Below are positions 36,193-45,600 of a stretch of DNA of 64,000 nt, piece after piece. Numbering within the stretch: the stretch's first letter is position 1; every line of letters begins with the position of its first letter. The translations under genes were made by a program, and so were the position numbers. Source of the stretch: Cyclobacteriaceae bacterium. GTDB lineage: Bacteria > Bacteroidota > Bacteroidia > Cytophagales > Cyclobacteriaceae. Location: assembly GCA_028281285.1 (NCBI GenBank), contig JANQKF010000037.1, positions 26,181-90,180 on the forward strand. The letters run 5' to 3'. The notes under the pieces are model-generated. The model worked only from the letters and a program-made list of their open reading frames with translations, was not told the DNA's origin and did no database searches.

Positions 36193-37768
36193 GCTCGAAA
36201 GGTAAATATACTTTAAATGTGCTGCCTTTTCCCGGCTCACTCTTCACCGAGACTTCCCCCAAATGCATATCGACCACATTTTTCACGTAAGCCAAACCAA
36301 GTCCAAAACCTTTTACATCATGGACATTACCAGTCGAAACCCTGAAGAATTTGTCAAATATTTTCTCGGTGGCCTCTTTGGTCATTCCAATACCACGATC
36401 TGAAACCTTTATAATAATACCCGTAGAAATGTTCTCAGTCCTGATATGAATCTCCGGGGCATTGTTGGAATATTTGTTTGCATTGTCCAGTAGATTGTTG
36501 ACAATGTTTGTAAGGTGAACCTTGTCTGCTTCAATAATGTGATTCGATGCCAGCAGCTGGGAGGTAACACTTCCTCCTCTTTTTTGAACGACCAAATCAA
36601 TATTGACTTTGGCCCTTTCAATAATATCGTGAACATCCGTGCTCTCAAATTTGAGTTCAAAGTCTTTCTTATCTAAGCTAGCAATCTGTAACACCTTTTC
36701 CACTTGAGCACCAAGACGCTTATTTTCTTCTTGAATAACCTGAACATAACGATTCACAAAATCCTTGTTTGCCTTCAAGTCATCATCCTGAAGAGCTTCC
36801 GTTGCTAATGAAACAGTAGCGATAGGAGTCTTAAACTCATGCGTCATGTTGTTGATGAAGTCGTTCTTTATCTCAGAGAGTTTTTTCTGTTTCAGAATCG
36901 TCATGATTGCATAGGCAAAGCAACCAATTACCGTCAACATCAGAAGCCCGGAAGCAGATAATGGGATAAGAGCCTGCCTAAGCACGAAATTCTTCTGTTT
37001 CGGGAAAACAATAGAAAGTGAGTAGTCCTTCGGAATCAAATCCATAGGGAAGAGACTTGTCTGGAGTGAAGATTCTTTGAGCAACTCCCGGCTTTCTAGT
37101 CGCTCGGTATTTACAAATAGAGGTTTGTCTGAATTCTTTTGAGTAATACCGTAATCGTATTCTAAATCTATTCCTCGATTGAGGAGTTCGTTCCTGAGCA
37201 AAGTGTCAAGAGCGACAGGATTGAGGCGCTCGAAGAGGTTGTCGCTTCCAATGAGATGTGATCGCCATGACCTTTGCATGGCTGCCAATCGTTGCGTCAT
37301 TTGTTGCTCCATCAACAGGCGCTGATTCCTCGGGTCAGGCCTTGCACCACGCTCAACAACCTGAGGATTTGGTGATTCAAACCCCTGAACTCCGAAGGCA
37401 ATCTCAAGTTGTCCTGTAGTTTCGTTGAATTCGAAACTGAATGTGGTCAAATCAAAAAATTGAGGGGGAGGAAAGGGGCTTCCCATATTGTTCACATTCC
37501 GATTGGTAAACCCGGCACTATCTCTGATTGCACTTAACCTATCCATTCCGGATGGTACCATGCGATTCAAATCCTGTTGCAAAAAGTTGAGATCGTTTTG
37601 CTGGGCCAGTTTACTGGTGACATCGCTGAGTGCTCCATGTACATCTTGAGTAAACCGCTCTTCCTTCACCTGAATCACATCACTGATCCAATAAAATTGG
37701 AAAGCGATCAGACCTAGCATGGCAATGCTAAGGAGTCCGATAAGCCATCTGATTCGCTTGTTACTCAT
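36185..37768 (-). CDS. Sensor histidine kinase
   Basis: Membrane-bound kinase of 527 residues paired with the OmpR-type regulator. Helix 1 is at about 9-28, then a periplasmic sensor of about 230 residues (no recognised domain; Asn/Pro/Arg-rich), then helix 2 at about 268-292. The phospho-acceptor is H310 in MTHEFKTPIATVS. The ATPase has N box NNLLDNANKYS, G1 DRGIGM, F box FFRVSTG, G2 GFGLGLAYV. There is no HAMP domain. An exact minus-strand -7 box lies only 5 nt before the ATG, suggesting a leaderless mRNA. Confidence 0.93.
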   Translation of the reverse strand: MSNKRIRWLIGLLSIAMLGLIAFQFYWISDVIQVKEERFTQDVHGALSDVTSKLAQQNDLNFLQQDLNRMVPSGMDRLSAIRDSAGFTNRNVNNMGSPFPPPQFFDLTTFSFEFNETTGQLEIAFGVQGFESPNPQVVERGARPDPRNQRLLMEQQMTQRLAAMQRSWRSHLIGSDNLFERLNPVALDTLLRNELLNRGIDLEYDYGITQKNSDKPLFVNTERLESRELLKESSLQTSLFPMDLIPKDYSLSIVFPKQKNFVLRQALIPLSASGLLMLTVIGCFAYAIMTILKQKKLSEIKNDFINNMTHEFKTPIATVSLATEALQDDDLKANKDFVNRYVQVIQEENKRLGAQVEKVLQIASLDKKDFELKFESTDVHDIIERAKVNIDLVVQKRGGSVTSQLLASNHIIEADKVHLTNIVNNLLDNANKYSNNAPEIHIRTENISTGIIIKVSDRGIGMTKEATEKIFDKFFRVSTGNVHDVKGFGLGLAYVKNVVDMHLGEVSVKSEPGKGSTFKVYLPFEHG

Positions 37769-37772
37769 GGGT

Positions 37773-37780
37773 CAAAAGTA
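37773..37780 (-). promoter_or_regulatory. Candidate -7 box for the two-component operon
   Basis: Minus-strand TACTTTTG, an exact TAnnTTTG match, ending 5 nt before the kinase ATG at 37768. No -33 TTG is seen; the phased TTAAC boxes begin 29 bp upstream, where an activator would bind. Confidence 0.4.
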
Positions 37781-37808
37781 CTTCAATAATAAGGCGTAAG
37801 TTCCTGGT

Positions 37809-37844
37809 TTAACAAAAATTAACATGTTTTAACTAACGTTTAAC
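37809..37844. promoter_or_regulatory. Four helically phased TTAAC boxes between divergent genes
   Basis: TTAAC occurs at 37809, 37819, 37829 and 37840 (spacing 10, 10, 11 bp), with an extra TAAC at 37834. On the other strand this reads GTTAA-N5-GTTAA, close in form to the CpxR box GTAAA-N5-GTAAA. It lies between the kinase start (37768) and the T9SS-cargo start (37900), upstream of possible -7 boxes on both sides. The neighbouring OmpR-type regulator is the obvious candidate binder. Confidence 0.55.
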
Positions 37845-37899
37845 ACGCCCCAGGCGATTTAATAAATACTTTCGTAAAGGGTTAAAAAAGAGTAGAATA

Positions 37900-39030
37900 A
37901 TGAATAGGTCAACAACAAAAAAAGGGATAAAAATCCTCCTCGTTTTTGCACTGAACATTCTGGTTGGTCTCGGAATGTTGGCTACAGCACAAAACGAATC
38001 GATCAATGAAAGCAAATCGGTATCGATCACCTCTCTTGATAATGGAGGTGTCAAGATTAAAGTAAGAATTAAGAAGGGTGATGATGAGCAAATCATCGAA
38101 CGTACCTACGATAGCTACGAGGCAATGAAAGACGATCCGGAGCTGGAGGAACTTGGCATTGAGCCGGGAGACTTTGACTTCGATAATGGTAGGTTTTCGT
38201 TTAAGTCAAACGGGAGCAATATCTTCTTCAACCGAGGGTTTGGAAACTCTTTCTTCCATGATGACGATGATGACGATGGATCGTTTTTCTTCAATTTTGA
38301 TTTGGACTCAATGGATTCTCAGTTCAGAAATCACTTCAGAAATTTCGGCAATGGATTCAGTTTCGGTTTTGGAGGGGATGATGATTTCGGATTCGACATC
38401 GATTCATTGATGAGTCAATTCGATTTTGGCCGGAGTGGCAATATGTTTCGCTTTGGTTTTGGAGATGATGACTTTGGGATAGACATTGATTCCATGCGCA
38501 GTCACTTTAGGTTTGGCCCCAATGGCAATGGGTTTTGGTTTAATGGCGAGGAAGTTGAGGATATGGAACAACTTAGAGAACGCCTGAGGGAACAATTCGA
38601 TGATCTGGATTTCGACTTTGATTTTGGAGACTGGGATGATCGTGGTTTTTCCTTCCATTTTGATGACGAAGATGGTGAAGACGGTTTTCGGGTAATTTCC
38701 CGCGCCAAAGTGTTCGTTCGTTCTGCGAGAGATGCGGATAAGGAAAAGGTTGGAGCGGATAAGATGGATGAATTGGAAATCAGGGATATTAGTTTTTATC
38801 CTAATCCTAGTGATGGGAGATTTACCGTTGATATTCGTACCGGAAACGCTGGTCCAATTCAAGTGAAAGTGATTGATCCGGATGGTACCACTGTTTATGA
38901 TAAAACTGATGAATCAGCAAACGGAGACTATTCCTTCAACGTGGATTTATCAGACAAGCGCAAAGGCATTTATATTCTACAAGTAATTCAGAACAACAGC
39001 TCTTTGACAAAAAGAGTGATTATAGAATAA
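37900..39030 (+). CDS. Asp/Phe/Gly-rich secreted protein with T9SS C-terminal domain
   Basis: Exported protein of 376 residues: signal peptide 1-30, then a charged N-terminal segment, then an acidic aromatic region (about 90-265), and a type IX secretion type A sorting domain (about 295-376: SFYPNPSDGRFTVDI, KGIYILQVIQNN, KRVIIE). The acidic region has about three imperfect repeats of roughly 29 residues (127-159, 160-188, 189-216) with the core DDDFG-DIDS---F-FG. The alternating Asp and Phe suggest metal-binding or self-assembling beta strands; no known family was recognised. Divergent from the two-component operon and likely under its control. Confidence 0.85.
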   Translation: MNRSTTKKGIKILLVFALNILVGLGMLATAQNESINESKSVSITSLDNGGVKIKVRIKKGDDEQIIERTYDSYEAMKDDPELEELGIEPGDFDFDNGRFSFKSNGSNIFFNRGFGNSFFHDDDDDDGSFFFNFDLDSMDSQFRNHFRNFGNGFSFGFGGDDDFGFDIDSLMSQFDFGRSGNMFRFGFGDDDFGIDIDSMRSHFRFGPNGNGFWFNGEEVEDMEQLRERLREQFDDLDFDFDFGDWDDRGFSFHFDDEDGEDGFRVISRAKVFVRSARDADKEKVGADKMDELEIRDISFYPNPSDGRFTVDIRTGNAGPIQVKVIDPDGTTVYDKTDESANGDYSFNVDLSDKRKGIYILQVIQNNSSLTKRVIIE

Positions 39031-39059
39031 GATCTTCATATAAGTGTAGTCCTTCAGAG

Positions 39060-39091
39060 GGGGAAGTAATGCAGATTACTTCCCCTTTTTT
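39060..39091 (+). terminator. Strong intrinsic terminator
   Basis: GGGGAAGTAAT (39060-39070), loop GCAG, ATTACTTCCCC (39075-39085), then six T. An 11-bp perfect stem with a T-tract, 30 nt after the stop of the secreted Asp-rich protein. The clearest terminator in the window. Confidence 0.9.
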
Positions 39092-39104
39092 AGTAGTCAA
39101 GATG

Positions 39105-39112
39105 TATATTTG
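39105..39112 (+). promoter_or_regulatory. Candidate -7 box for lysA
   Basis: TATATTTG fits TAnnTTTG exactly, 19 nt before the lysA ATG. The -33 position falls inside the terminator and has no TTG. Confidence 0.35.
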
Positions 39113-39131
39113 GCGCTCAATTCAATAAAAC

Positions 39132-40364
39132 ATGGAACTCATTGACAATCAGTATCAAATTCAAGGTGTATCCCTTGAAGAGGTTGCGGCAGAATTCGGA
39201 ACACCTACGTATGTATATGATGCTGATAAGATCAAGAGTCAGTTCGATCATTTGACACAAAGTTTTGAAGGAGTCAACCTGAAAATCAAGTTTGCTGCCA
39301 AAGCCTTAACCAACATCTCCATCCTTAAACTATTGAGGAGTTATGGCTCCGATTTGGATTGTGTTTCCATACAAGAGGTGAATTTGGGTCTAATGGCAGG
39401 ATTTGAGCCGTCCCAGATTTTGTTTACACCCAATGGGGTTGATTTTTCAGAGTTAGAAGAAGCAATTGAGATTGGGGTGAATATCAATCTGGATAATCTC
39501 TCGGTTTTGGAAATGCTAGGGGAGCAGTATAGAAGTCAGGTGCCCGTAGGGCTGCGACTCAATCCGCATGTCATGGCGGGGGGTAATAAAAAGATATCCA
39601 CGGGTCATGCGGGCTCCAAATTTGGAATTTCCGTCTATCAGGTGGATGAAATCCTCGAGTTGGTTCAAAAGTATGGTATCAAGATTAGAGGTCTTCACAT
39701 CCATACCGGTTCAGATATTTTGGATGCAGATGTATTTCTCAATGTTGCCGAAATACTATTTGATGTTGCAAAGCGATTTCCTGGCATCGAATTCATCGAC
39801 TTAGGGAGTGGATTTAAAGTAGCCTACAAGGAAGGTGATGTCACCACCGATATCAAAGATGTTGGGGGGAAGCTTTCGGCCGCATTTCTCAGGTTTTGTG
39901 AAGACTACGGACGATCGCTGGAACTTTGGTTCGAACCTGGCAAATTCCTGGTGAGTGAAGCGGGCTATTTGTTAACTAAAGCGAATGTTGTTAAAAAGAC
40001 GCCTGCAACGGTATTTGTTGGTGTAAATTCTGGACTTAATCATTTGATCAGGCCGATGATGTATGATTCCTATCACGGAATCATGAATCTTTCTAATCCT
40101 TCCGGTCCGTCTAAGATTTATACTGTAGTCGGCTATATCTGTGAAACAGACACATTTGGGACTGATAGAAAGATGAATGAAGTGCGTCCAAATGATATAC
40201 TCGCCATGAAGAATGCCGGTGCTTATTGCTTTAGTATGGCTTCCAATTACAATTCCCGTTTTAGGCCGTGTGAGGTGTTGATCTATCGGGGCAAAGCACA
40301 CCTTATCCGCGAGCGAGAAGAATTTGAGGATTTGACACGAAAGCAAGTGATTCTTGACATTTGA
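39132..40364 (+). CDS. lysA: Diaminopimelate decarboxylase LysA
   Basis: PLP enzyme that decarboxylates meso-diaminopimelate to L-lysine, the last step of the pathway. It has 410 residues. PLP lysine K57 is in KFAAKALTN; HIHTGSDI and the GSGFKVAY glycine loop bind phosphate; WFEPGKFLV and the CETDTFGTDR segment give the substrate site across the dimer; the late ASNYNSR region is typical. It has its own promoter and is isolated from other lysine genes. Confidence 0.95.
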   Translation: MELIDNQYQIQGVSLEEVAAEFGTPTYVYDADKIKSQFDHLTQSFEGVNLKIKFAAKALTNISILKLLRSYGSDLDCVSIQEVNLGLMAGFEPSQILFTPNGVDFSELEEAIEIGVNINLDNLSVLEMLGEQYRSQVPVGLRLNPHVMAGGNKKISTGHAGSKFGISVYQVDEILELVQKYGIKIRGLHIHTGSDILDADVFLNVAEILFDVAKRFPGIEFIDLGSGFKVAYKEGDVTTDIKDVGGKLSAAFLRFCEDYGRSLELWFEPGKFLVSEAGYLLTKANVVKKTPATVFVGVNSGLNHLIRPMMYDSYHGIMNLSNPSGPSKIYTVVGYICETDTFGTDRKMNEVRPNDILAMKNAGAYCFSMASNYNSRFRPCEVLIYRGKAHLIREREEFEDLTRKQVILDI

Positions 40365-40442
40365 GAGCTATGAGGAAAATTCTGTTGTGAATTCCTTAAG
40401 CTATTAATACATTGTCGGCACAAAAGTTGTAAACTCCTACCT

Positions 40443-40856
40443 ATGAAGAAGATTAAGATATTGTTCGGGCTTGTTGCCCTATTGATTGTTTCGGCCTCGT
40501 TTACTATCCAGGATGAAGCACTAAAGAAGAGCATGGAAAATGGGAAAGGGGTATACAACCTGGTGTGTGTGGTTTGTCATCTATCAGAAGGACAGGGCAT
40601 ACAGTCTGTTTTTCCTCCATTGGCAAAGTCCGACTATCTAATGGAAGATTTGGACCGATCTATTCAGCAATTGATTGAAGGGTCAAGCGGTGAGATCACG
40701 GTCAATGGTGTTAAATACAACGGCCAGATGCCAGCTACAGGTTTGGACGACAAAGACATTGCGGATGTTTTGAATTATGTACGCAATTCTTGGGGAAATA
40801 AAGGCGATATGGTCAAAGAGGATTATGTCAAAAAAATAAGAGCCGGTCTTAAATAA
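40443..40856 (+). CDS. Monohaem c-type cytochrome
   Basis: Periplasmic electron carrier of 137 residues. Signal peptide about 1-22; haem-binding CVVCH (C42, C45, H46); the likely distal ligand is M96 in NGQMPATG. Single class I cytochrome c domain with the usual LNYVRNSWGN C-terminal helix. The lipoprotein gene begins 12 nt downstream, so the two form an operon and the lipoprotein might be a partner. Confidence 0.93.
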   Translation: MKKIKILFGLVALLIVSASFTIQDEALKKSMENGKGVYNLVCVVCHLSEGQGIQSVFPPLAKSDYLMEDLDRSIQQLIEGSSGEITVNGVKYNGQMPATGLDDKDIADVLNYVRNSWGNKGDMVKEDYVKKIRAGLK

Positions 40857-40868
40857 GCCCTTTAATCC

Positions 40869-41777
40869 ATGAAAGAATATGTTGGGTTAGTCGCGATTTC
40901 GTTGCTAGCCCTTTTTTCTTGTAAGAATAATACACCTCCAGTCTCCGGTGACGCGATGGAGTTTAGCAACCTTTTCAGTGGCCCGCAATCACAAGGACAG
41001 ATTACTGCAGAGATAATAGATGAGGCCTCAGGTTTGGCCGTTAGTCGGACGAATACTGAATTTCTTTGGACTCATAATGACAGCGGAGGGGAACCGGCTC
41101 TGTATCTAATGACAACCAATGGAGAAGACAAAGGCACGTTCACTTTGCCTGATGCAAACAATATCGATTGGGAAGATTTGGCTGCGGGTCCGGGGCCGGA
41201 ACCAGTCGCCAATTATCTTTTTGTGGGGGACATAGGTGACAACGCTGCTCAACGATCTAGTCTTGTTATCTATAGAGTTCTTGAACCTGATTTGAATGGG
41301 TCGATTGGATCTATCAATGGAATCTTCACATCAATCGATAGGATTGAATACCAATATCCAGACGGGGCGCGAGATGCGGAAACGTTGATGATTGATCCAT
41401 TTACCAAAGACATCGTAATTATCACCAAGCGTGAACCTTCCGTTAGGGTCTATCGGTTGGCATACCCGCAATCCATTACTGAAATAAATACCGCTGAGTT
41501 TTTGGTAAGCATTCCGATAACCCGATTCGTTGGTGGAGATATTTCCTCAGATGGGCTGGAACTCTTAATGAAGACTTATGACCATGTGTACTACTGGTCT
41601 CGAGAGCCTGCTCAGGATATTGCCGAAACCTTGATTCAAGAGCCTGTTAAACTCAACTATACACCTGAGCCTCAGGGGGAGGCAATAGCTTTCCATCCCA
41701 ATGGCTCGGCTTACTTCACGTTGAGCGAGGAGAGAGATGGAGTCGAAGCGGTGCTCTATAAATACGAGAGAAATTAA
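40869..41777 (+). CDS. Lipoprotein with beta-propeller-like body
   Basis: Probable lipoprotein of 302 residues: signal MKEYVGLVAISLLALFSC with the lipid-bearing Cys at 18, followed by KNN. The body is beta-rich with motifs EASGLAVSRTNTEFLWTHND, NNIDWEDLAAGPG, YLFVGDIGDN and PQGEAIAFHPNG, similar to esterase-like phytase/SdiA-regulated propellers. The Asp-rich loops (WEDLA, GDIGDN) may bind calcium. Catalysis cannot be shown. It ends TTAA interlocked with the LytTR regulator stop. Confidence 0.75.
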   Translation: MKEYVGLVAISLLALFSCKNNTPPVSGDAMEFSNLFSGPQSQGQITAEIIDEASGLAVSRTNTEFLWTHNDSGGEPALYLMTTNGEDKGTFTLPDANNIDWEDLAAGPGPEPVANYLFVGDIGDNAAQRSSLVIYRVLEPDLNGSIGSINGIFTSIDRIEYQYPDGARDAETLMIDPFTKDIVIITKREPSVRVYRLAYPQSITEINTAEFLVSIPITRFVGGDISSDGLELLMKTYDHVYYWSREPAQDIAETLIQEPVKLNYTPEPQGEAIAFHPNGSAYFTLSEERDGVEAVLYKYERN

Positions 41778-42520
41778 CTTGCACTGATCGTATTCAACGT
41801 AGCAGTGAATGCATTGTAGTATGATCTGCCAATTGGGATTTTCAGATCACCCATATGCACATTACTTGAATCGATGGCAGTGACGGCATCAACTTGAACT
41901 ACAAACGATTTGTGAACTCTAAGAAACCTATCCTTAGGTAGTTTATCGGTAATTTCCTTAAGTGACTTTCGAATGGTGTAATCGCGACCATCATTTACAT
42001 GAATCGTGATGTGGTTGCCATCGGCTTCTATCCACATTAGATCCTCATATTTCACTTTTTCTAACAGGGTCTTCTTTTTGATGAAGATAGAGTCATTAGT
42101 GTAAGTGGTAGGGTTTTCGTTAGCAGGTGTCTTCCCTTCGCCTGCAGCAAGCCTGTTTTTATTGTACAATGCCACCTCAATTGCGGCATAAACGTCATCT
42201 TTTGTGAATGGCTTGACAATGAATCCAAGAGGATTGGTATGCTTGGCCCTGCTAACCGTTTCCTTGTCAGAATATGATGTGATGTACAAGAAAGGAATTT
42301 TATACTGGGTCTGGATAATTCCACCCAATTCAATACCGTCCTGGTCACCTTTTATTTTTACATCTAAAAGGATCATGTCCGGTCGGCTGGTCTTTATTGC
42401 CTTTATTGCCTGGTTCGCTGAATTCGCTATTTCTGTGTCCTCATAACCGAATATGCTTAGCATTTCCTGAAGATTTTCCGCAATGAAAGGCTCGTCCTCA
42501 ACAATCAAGATGCGTGGCAT
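41774..42520 (-). CDS. LytTR-type response regulator
   Basis: Response regulator of about 248 residues: receiver with acidic E8/D9, phospho-acceptor D53 (LLDVKIKG) and VKPF; then a LytTR DNA-binding domain (about 145-245) with YEDLMWIEADGNHITIH and RFLRVHKSFVVQ. The ATG at 42520 opens directly on the receiver; an in-frame ATG at 42550 would add 10 residues. Divergent from the six-PAS kinase, 132 bp apart, which is its probable partner. Confidence 0.92.
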   Translation of the reverse strand: MPRILIVEDEPFIAENLQEMLSIFGYEDTEIANSANQAIKAIKTSRPDMILLDVKIKGDQDGIELGGIIQTQYKIPFLYITSYSDKETVSRAKHTNPLGFIVKPFTKDDVYAAIEVALYNKNRLAAGEGKTPANENPTTYTNDSIFIKKKTLLEKVKYEDLMWIEADGNHITIHVNDGRDYTIRKSLKEITDKLPKDRFLRVHKSFVVQVDAVTAIDSSNVHMGDLKIPIGRSYYNAFTATLNTISAS

Positions 42521-42585
42521 ACTTGTATAATCGTTGGCTAGTAAGGTCATGTTTTTAAGTTTAGGTGCTGTGTAAACGTAATTCT

Positions 42586-42615
42586 TTGGCTAAATGGGTC
42601 TATTGTGTAACTTTA
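42586..42615 (+). promoter_or_regulatory. Predicted promoter of the six-PAS kinase
   Basis: TTG (42586-42588), 19-nt spacer, TAACTTTA (42608-42615), one mismatch from TAnnTTTG. Transcription would start about 30 nt before the ATG at 42653. Confidence 0.45.
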
Positions 42616-42652
42616 AAAATAGGCAAATAAATGAATTGAGGCCATTTCTGTG

Positions 42653-45600
42653 ATGGAAAACATTTTTGAGAATACTACCGACAGTTTAGTGCAGACAAAC
42701 GGAATTGGCTCTGATTACCAGCGAGTTGTAGATAATCTGTCTGAAGTGGTCTGGTCGATGGATTTGACCGTTGAACCACACACAATTCACTACTTAAATG
42801 AACCCAGGGATCTTTTTTTGGGAAGAAAAAGAGATACGATTCCTTCCGACCTGGATCAATGGAGGAGTGCTATCCATCCGGATGATCGTGAGCGGATTCT
42901 TGAAGAATTTGTAACCACACTGGAGACTGGCAGGGGGAGTTATTCCTATCGCTTTGACCATGGTAATGGTGATTATCGCTATGTTCTGGACCGAATTACG
43001 GTAACATATGAAGACAAGAAACCGGTTCGAATCGATGGATTGACCATTGATGTTGATGAAATCAGAAAATCGAGGCTGAATCTGGAGTTAAGCCAGCAAA
43101 AGCTTAAAAGCATTGTTGATTCTATCCCTGATCCTGTATTTATCTCTTCAAAAGTTGGTGGCAAAGTGCTTTTTGCCAATGAGGTGCTTTTCAGGGTATT
43201 CGGGCTGTCACCGGACGAATTTCTTGGCGCAAAAGCCTACAAGTACTATGATGACTTTGATGGCAGGCGAGATTATATGCTAAAACTTTCAGAAGATGGA
43301 AAAGTGCAAAACCATGAGTTAGTGCTTACCAACAATAAAGGGGAGTCTTTTTGGGTCAATGCCTCGACTATGCCATTGGAGTTCCAAAATGAAGATTCCT
43401 ACATCACAGTACTTCAGAATGTGACCTTTCGAAAGAAACTTGAAAAGGAACTTCAGCACAGCAATGATCGCTATCAGTTAGCCGTTGAAGGAACCAATGA
43501 TGTAATCTGGGAATACGACTTCAAATACAAAAAGTCATATTTGTCACCTCAGTTCTGGGCTCGAATGGGCTTTGAACCCAAGGAAAACCCGTTGGACGAG
43601 GACCTTCTGACGAAATTTATACACGAAGACGACCAGTACGAATTCATTTCGAAAATCCAGAATCTCTACGATCAAAAACTACAGGATTTTGCAATGGAGT
43701 CGCGTTTAGTGGCCATTGATGGGCAAATCGTTTATGTATTCATCAAAGCCCGAATGCTGTATACTAAGGAGGGTACCCCAAGAAGGGTTGTAGGCTCCAT
43801 CTCCAATATCACTGACCTCAAGGAAGCGGAATCTCAGTTGAAGGAGAGCCAGGAGCGCTATCGGATCATTTCTGAAAATTCCAGTGATTGTATTTGCCTG
43901 CAGACTGCCGATGGGCGTTTTGTATTTGTAAGTCCATCTTCAGAAGAGATTCTGGGATATACCCCTGAGGAATTACAGGAATTGCGGTTGAGGGCCATCA
44001 TCCATGAAGACCACCTGAGGGCAGTGTCAGACCAAATGCTCAAGGTAATTCAAGGGGAGCAGCAGGATGCTACCATTAGTTTCCGCGCTAGACACAAGAA
44101 TGGAGAGTACCTCTGGCTAGAGACAAAGGCCGGTGCCATCTATGATTCTAAGGGTGGATTGCTTTATCTACAAACTTCAACAAGAGATATTCACGACAGA
44201 GTGTTGGCCGAAGAGAAGTTAAGAGAGAGCGAAGAGCGCTATAAGTTAATCTCAGAAAACTCTCATGATATCGTCTCATTGATGGATCTGAAGGGTGATT
44301 ATCTTTTCATTTCGCCTTCCATTAAAGATACCATGGGGTATGAGGTAGAGGAATTTCTAGGAAGAAATACCACGGAATTTATTCACCCGGAAGACCTACC
44401 TAAAGTAATGGCTGAAATGAAGGAAGCCATAAAGAACAAACTAAGGAAAGGGCAGGCAATATTTAGGTTCAAGCATAAAAACGGGGACTGGAGATGGATA
44501 GAGGTAAAAGGAGGAATTATTGTCGATGATAATGACGAACCCATTTTTGTAAGATCGACTAAGACAGACATAACCGAAAAAATTGTCACAGAGCGGAAGC
44601 TTAGAGAGAAGGAAGAACAGTACAAGTTGGTATCGGAGAATTCCGGGGATGTAATCGGTCTTCAGAATGGAGAAGGAACGTTTATTTTCCTTTCGCCTTC
44701 CTGCAAAGCGCTATTTGGATATACTCCGGAAGAATTCTATGAACTGGACATATTTGACTTGCTTCATGATAATGAGGCTGCTCATGTCAAAGAAATTGTA
44801 GAGAAGACGATCAAGGACAAAGCCAGGAATATCAACGTTTCATACCGTCTTAAGAAAAAAGGGGGAGAGTTTGTTTGGGTGGAAACAGTGTTCAGCACCG
44901 TTTTGGATTCGAACGGAGAATTTAGCTTTCTGCAATCTTCAACAAGGGATATCTCAGAGCGTATTAAGGCAATGGAAAAGGAGCGGAGTTTAAGCAAACT
45001 TAAATCGAGCTTCATCTCTATGGCCTCGCATGAGTTCAGAACTCCACTCACCACCATACAATCCAGTAACGAGTTGATCAACATGTACCTGGATAGCTCA
45101 CCTGAACTGGGAGAAACCAAGATAGGAAAGCATGTCGGTCGAATCCGAACCGAATTGGAACGTTTGAATTCCTTACTCAAGGATATATTCACACTGGGCA
45201 GACTTGATGTTGGCAAAACCAAACTCAATAAAGACATCACTTCCTTGATGGGGATCATTAAGCAGGTGGTCATGGAATATGACTCTCTTGCCGCTCATGA
45301 TGATCGCAGATTGGTGATCAATACTGTTGGGAAAGAGCGACAATTGAACCTCGATAGTCAACTGATTAGTCATGTGCTGGCGAACCTGGTGAGTAATGCT
45401 TTTAAGTATTCCGAGGGCAAACCTGCTCCGGAATTGACGGCCGCCTACTTTGATGATTCCGTGGAGATCAAGATTCGTGATTATGGTATCGGAATCCCTG
45501 AATCAGACAAAAAGCAACTCTTCGAATCCTTTTCAAGGGCCAGTAATGTAGGTGATATTGGCGGAACCGGCTTAGGCCTGGTTATCGTCCGACAATTCGT

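Noticed and set aside
38404..38862. 152-codon minus-strand frame opposite the Asp-rich secreted protein
   Set aside because: Arises because Asp/Phe codons read backwards give Ile/Lys/Glu runs; no start site or terminator fits it.
44782..45273. 163-codon minus-strand frame opposite the six-PAS kinase
   Set aside because: Leu/Ser-rich mirror of the kinase core with no independent signal.
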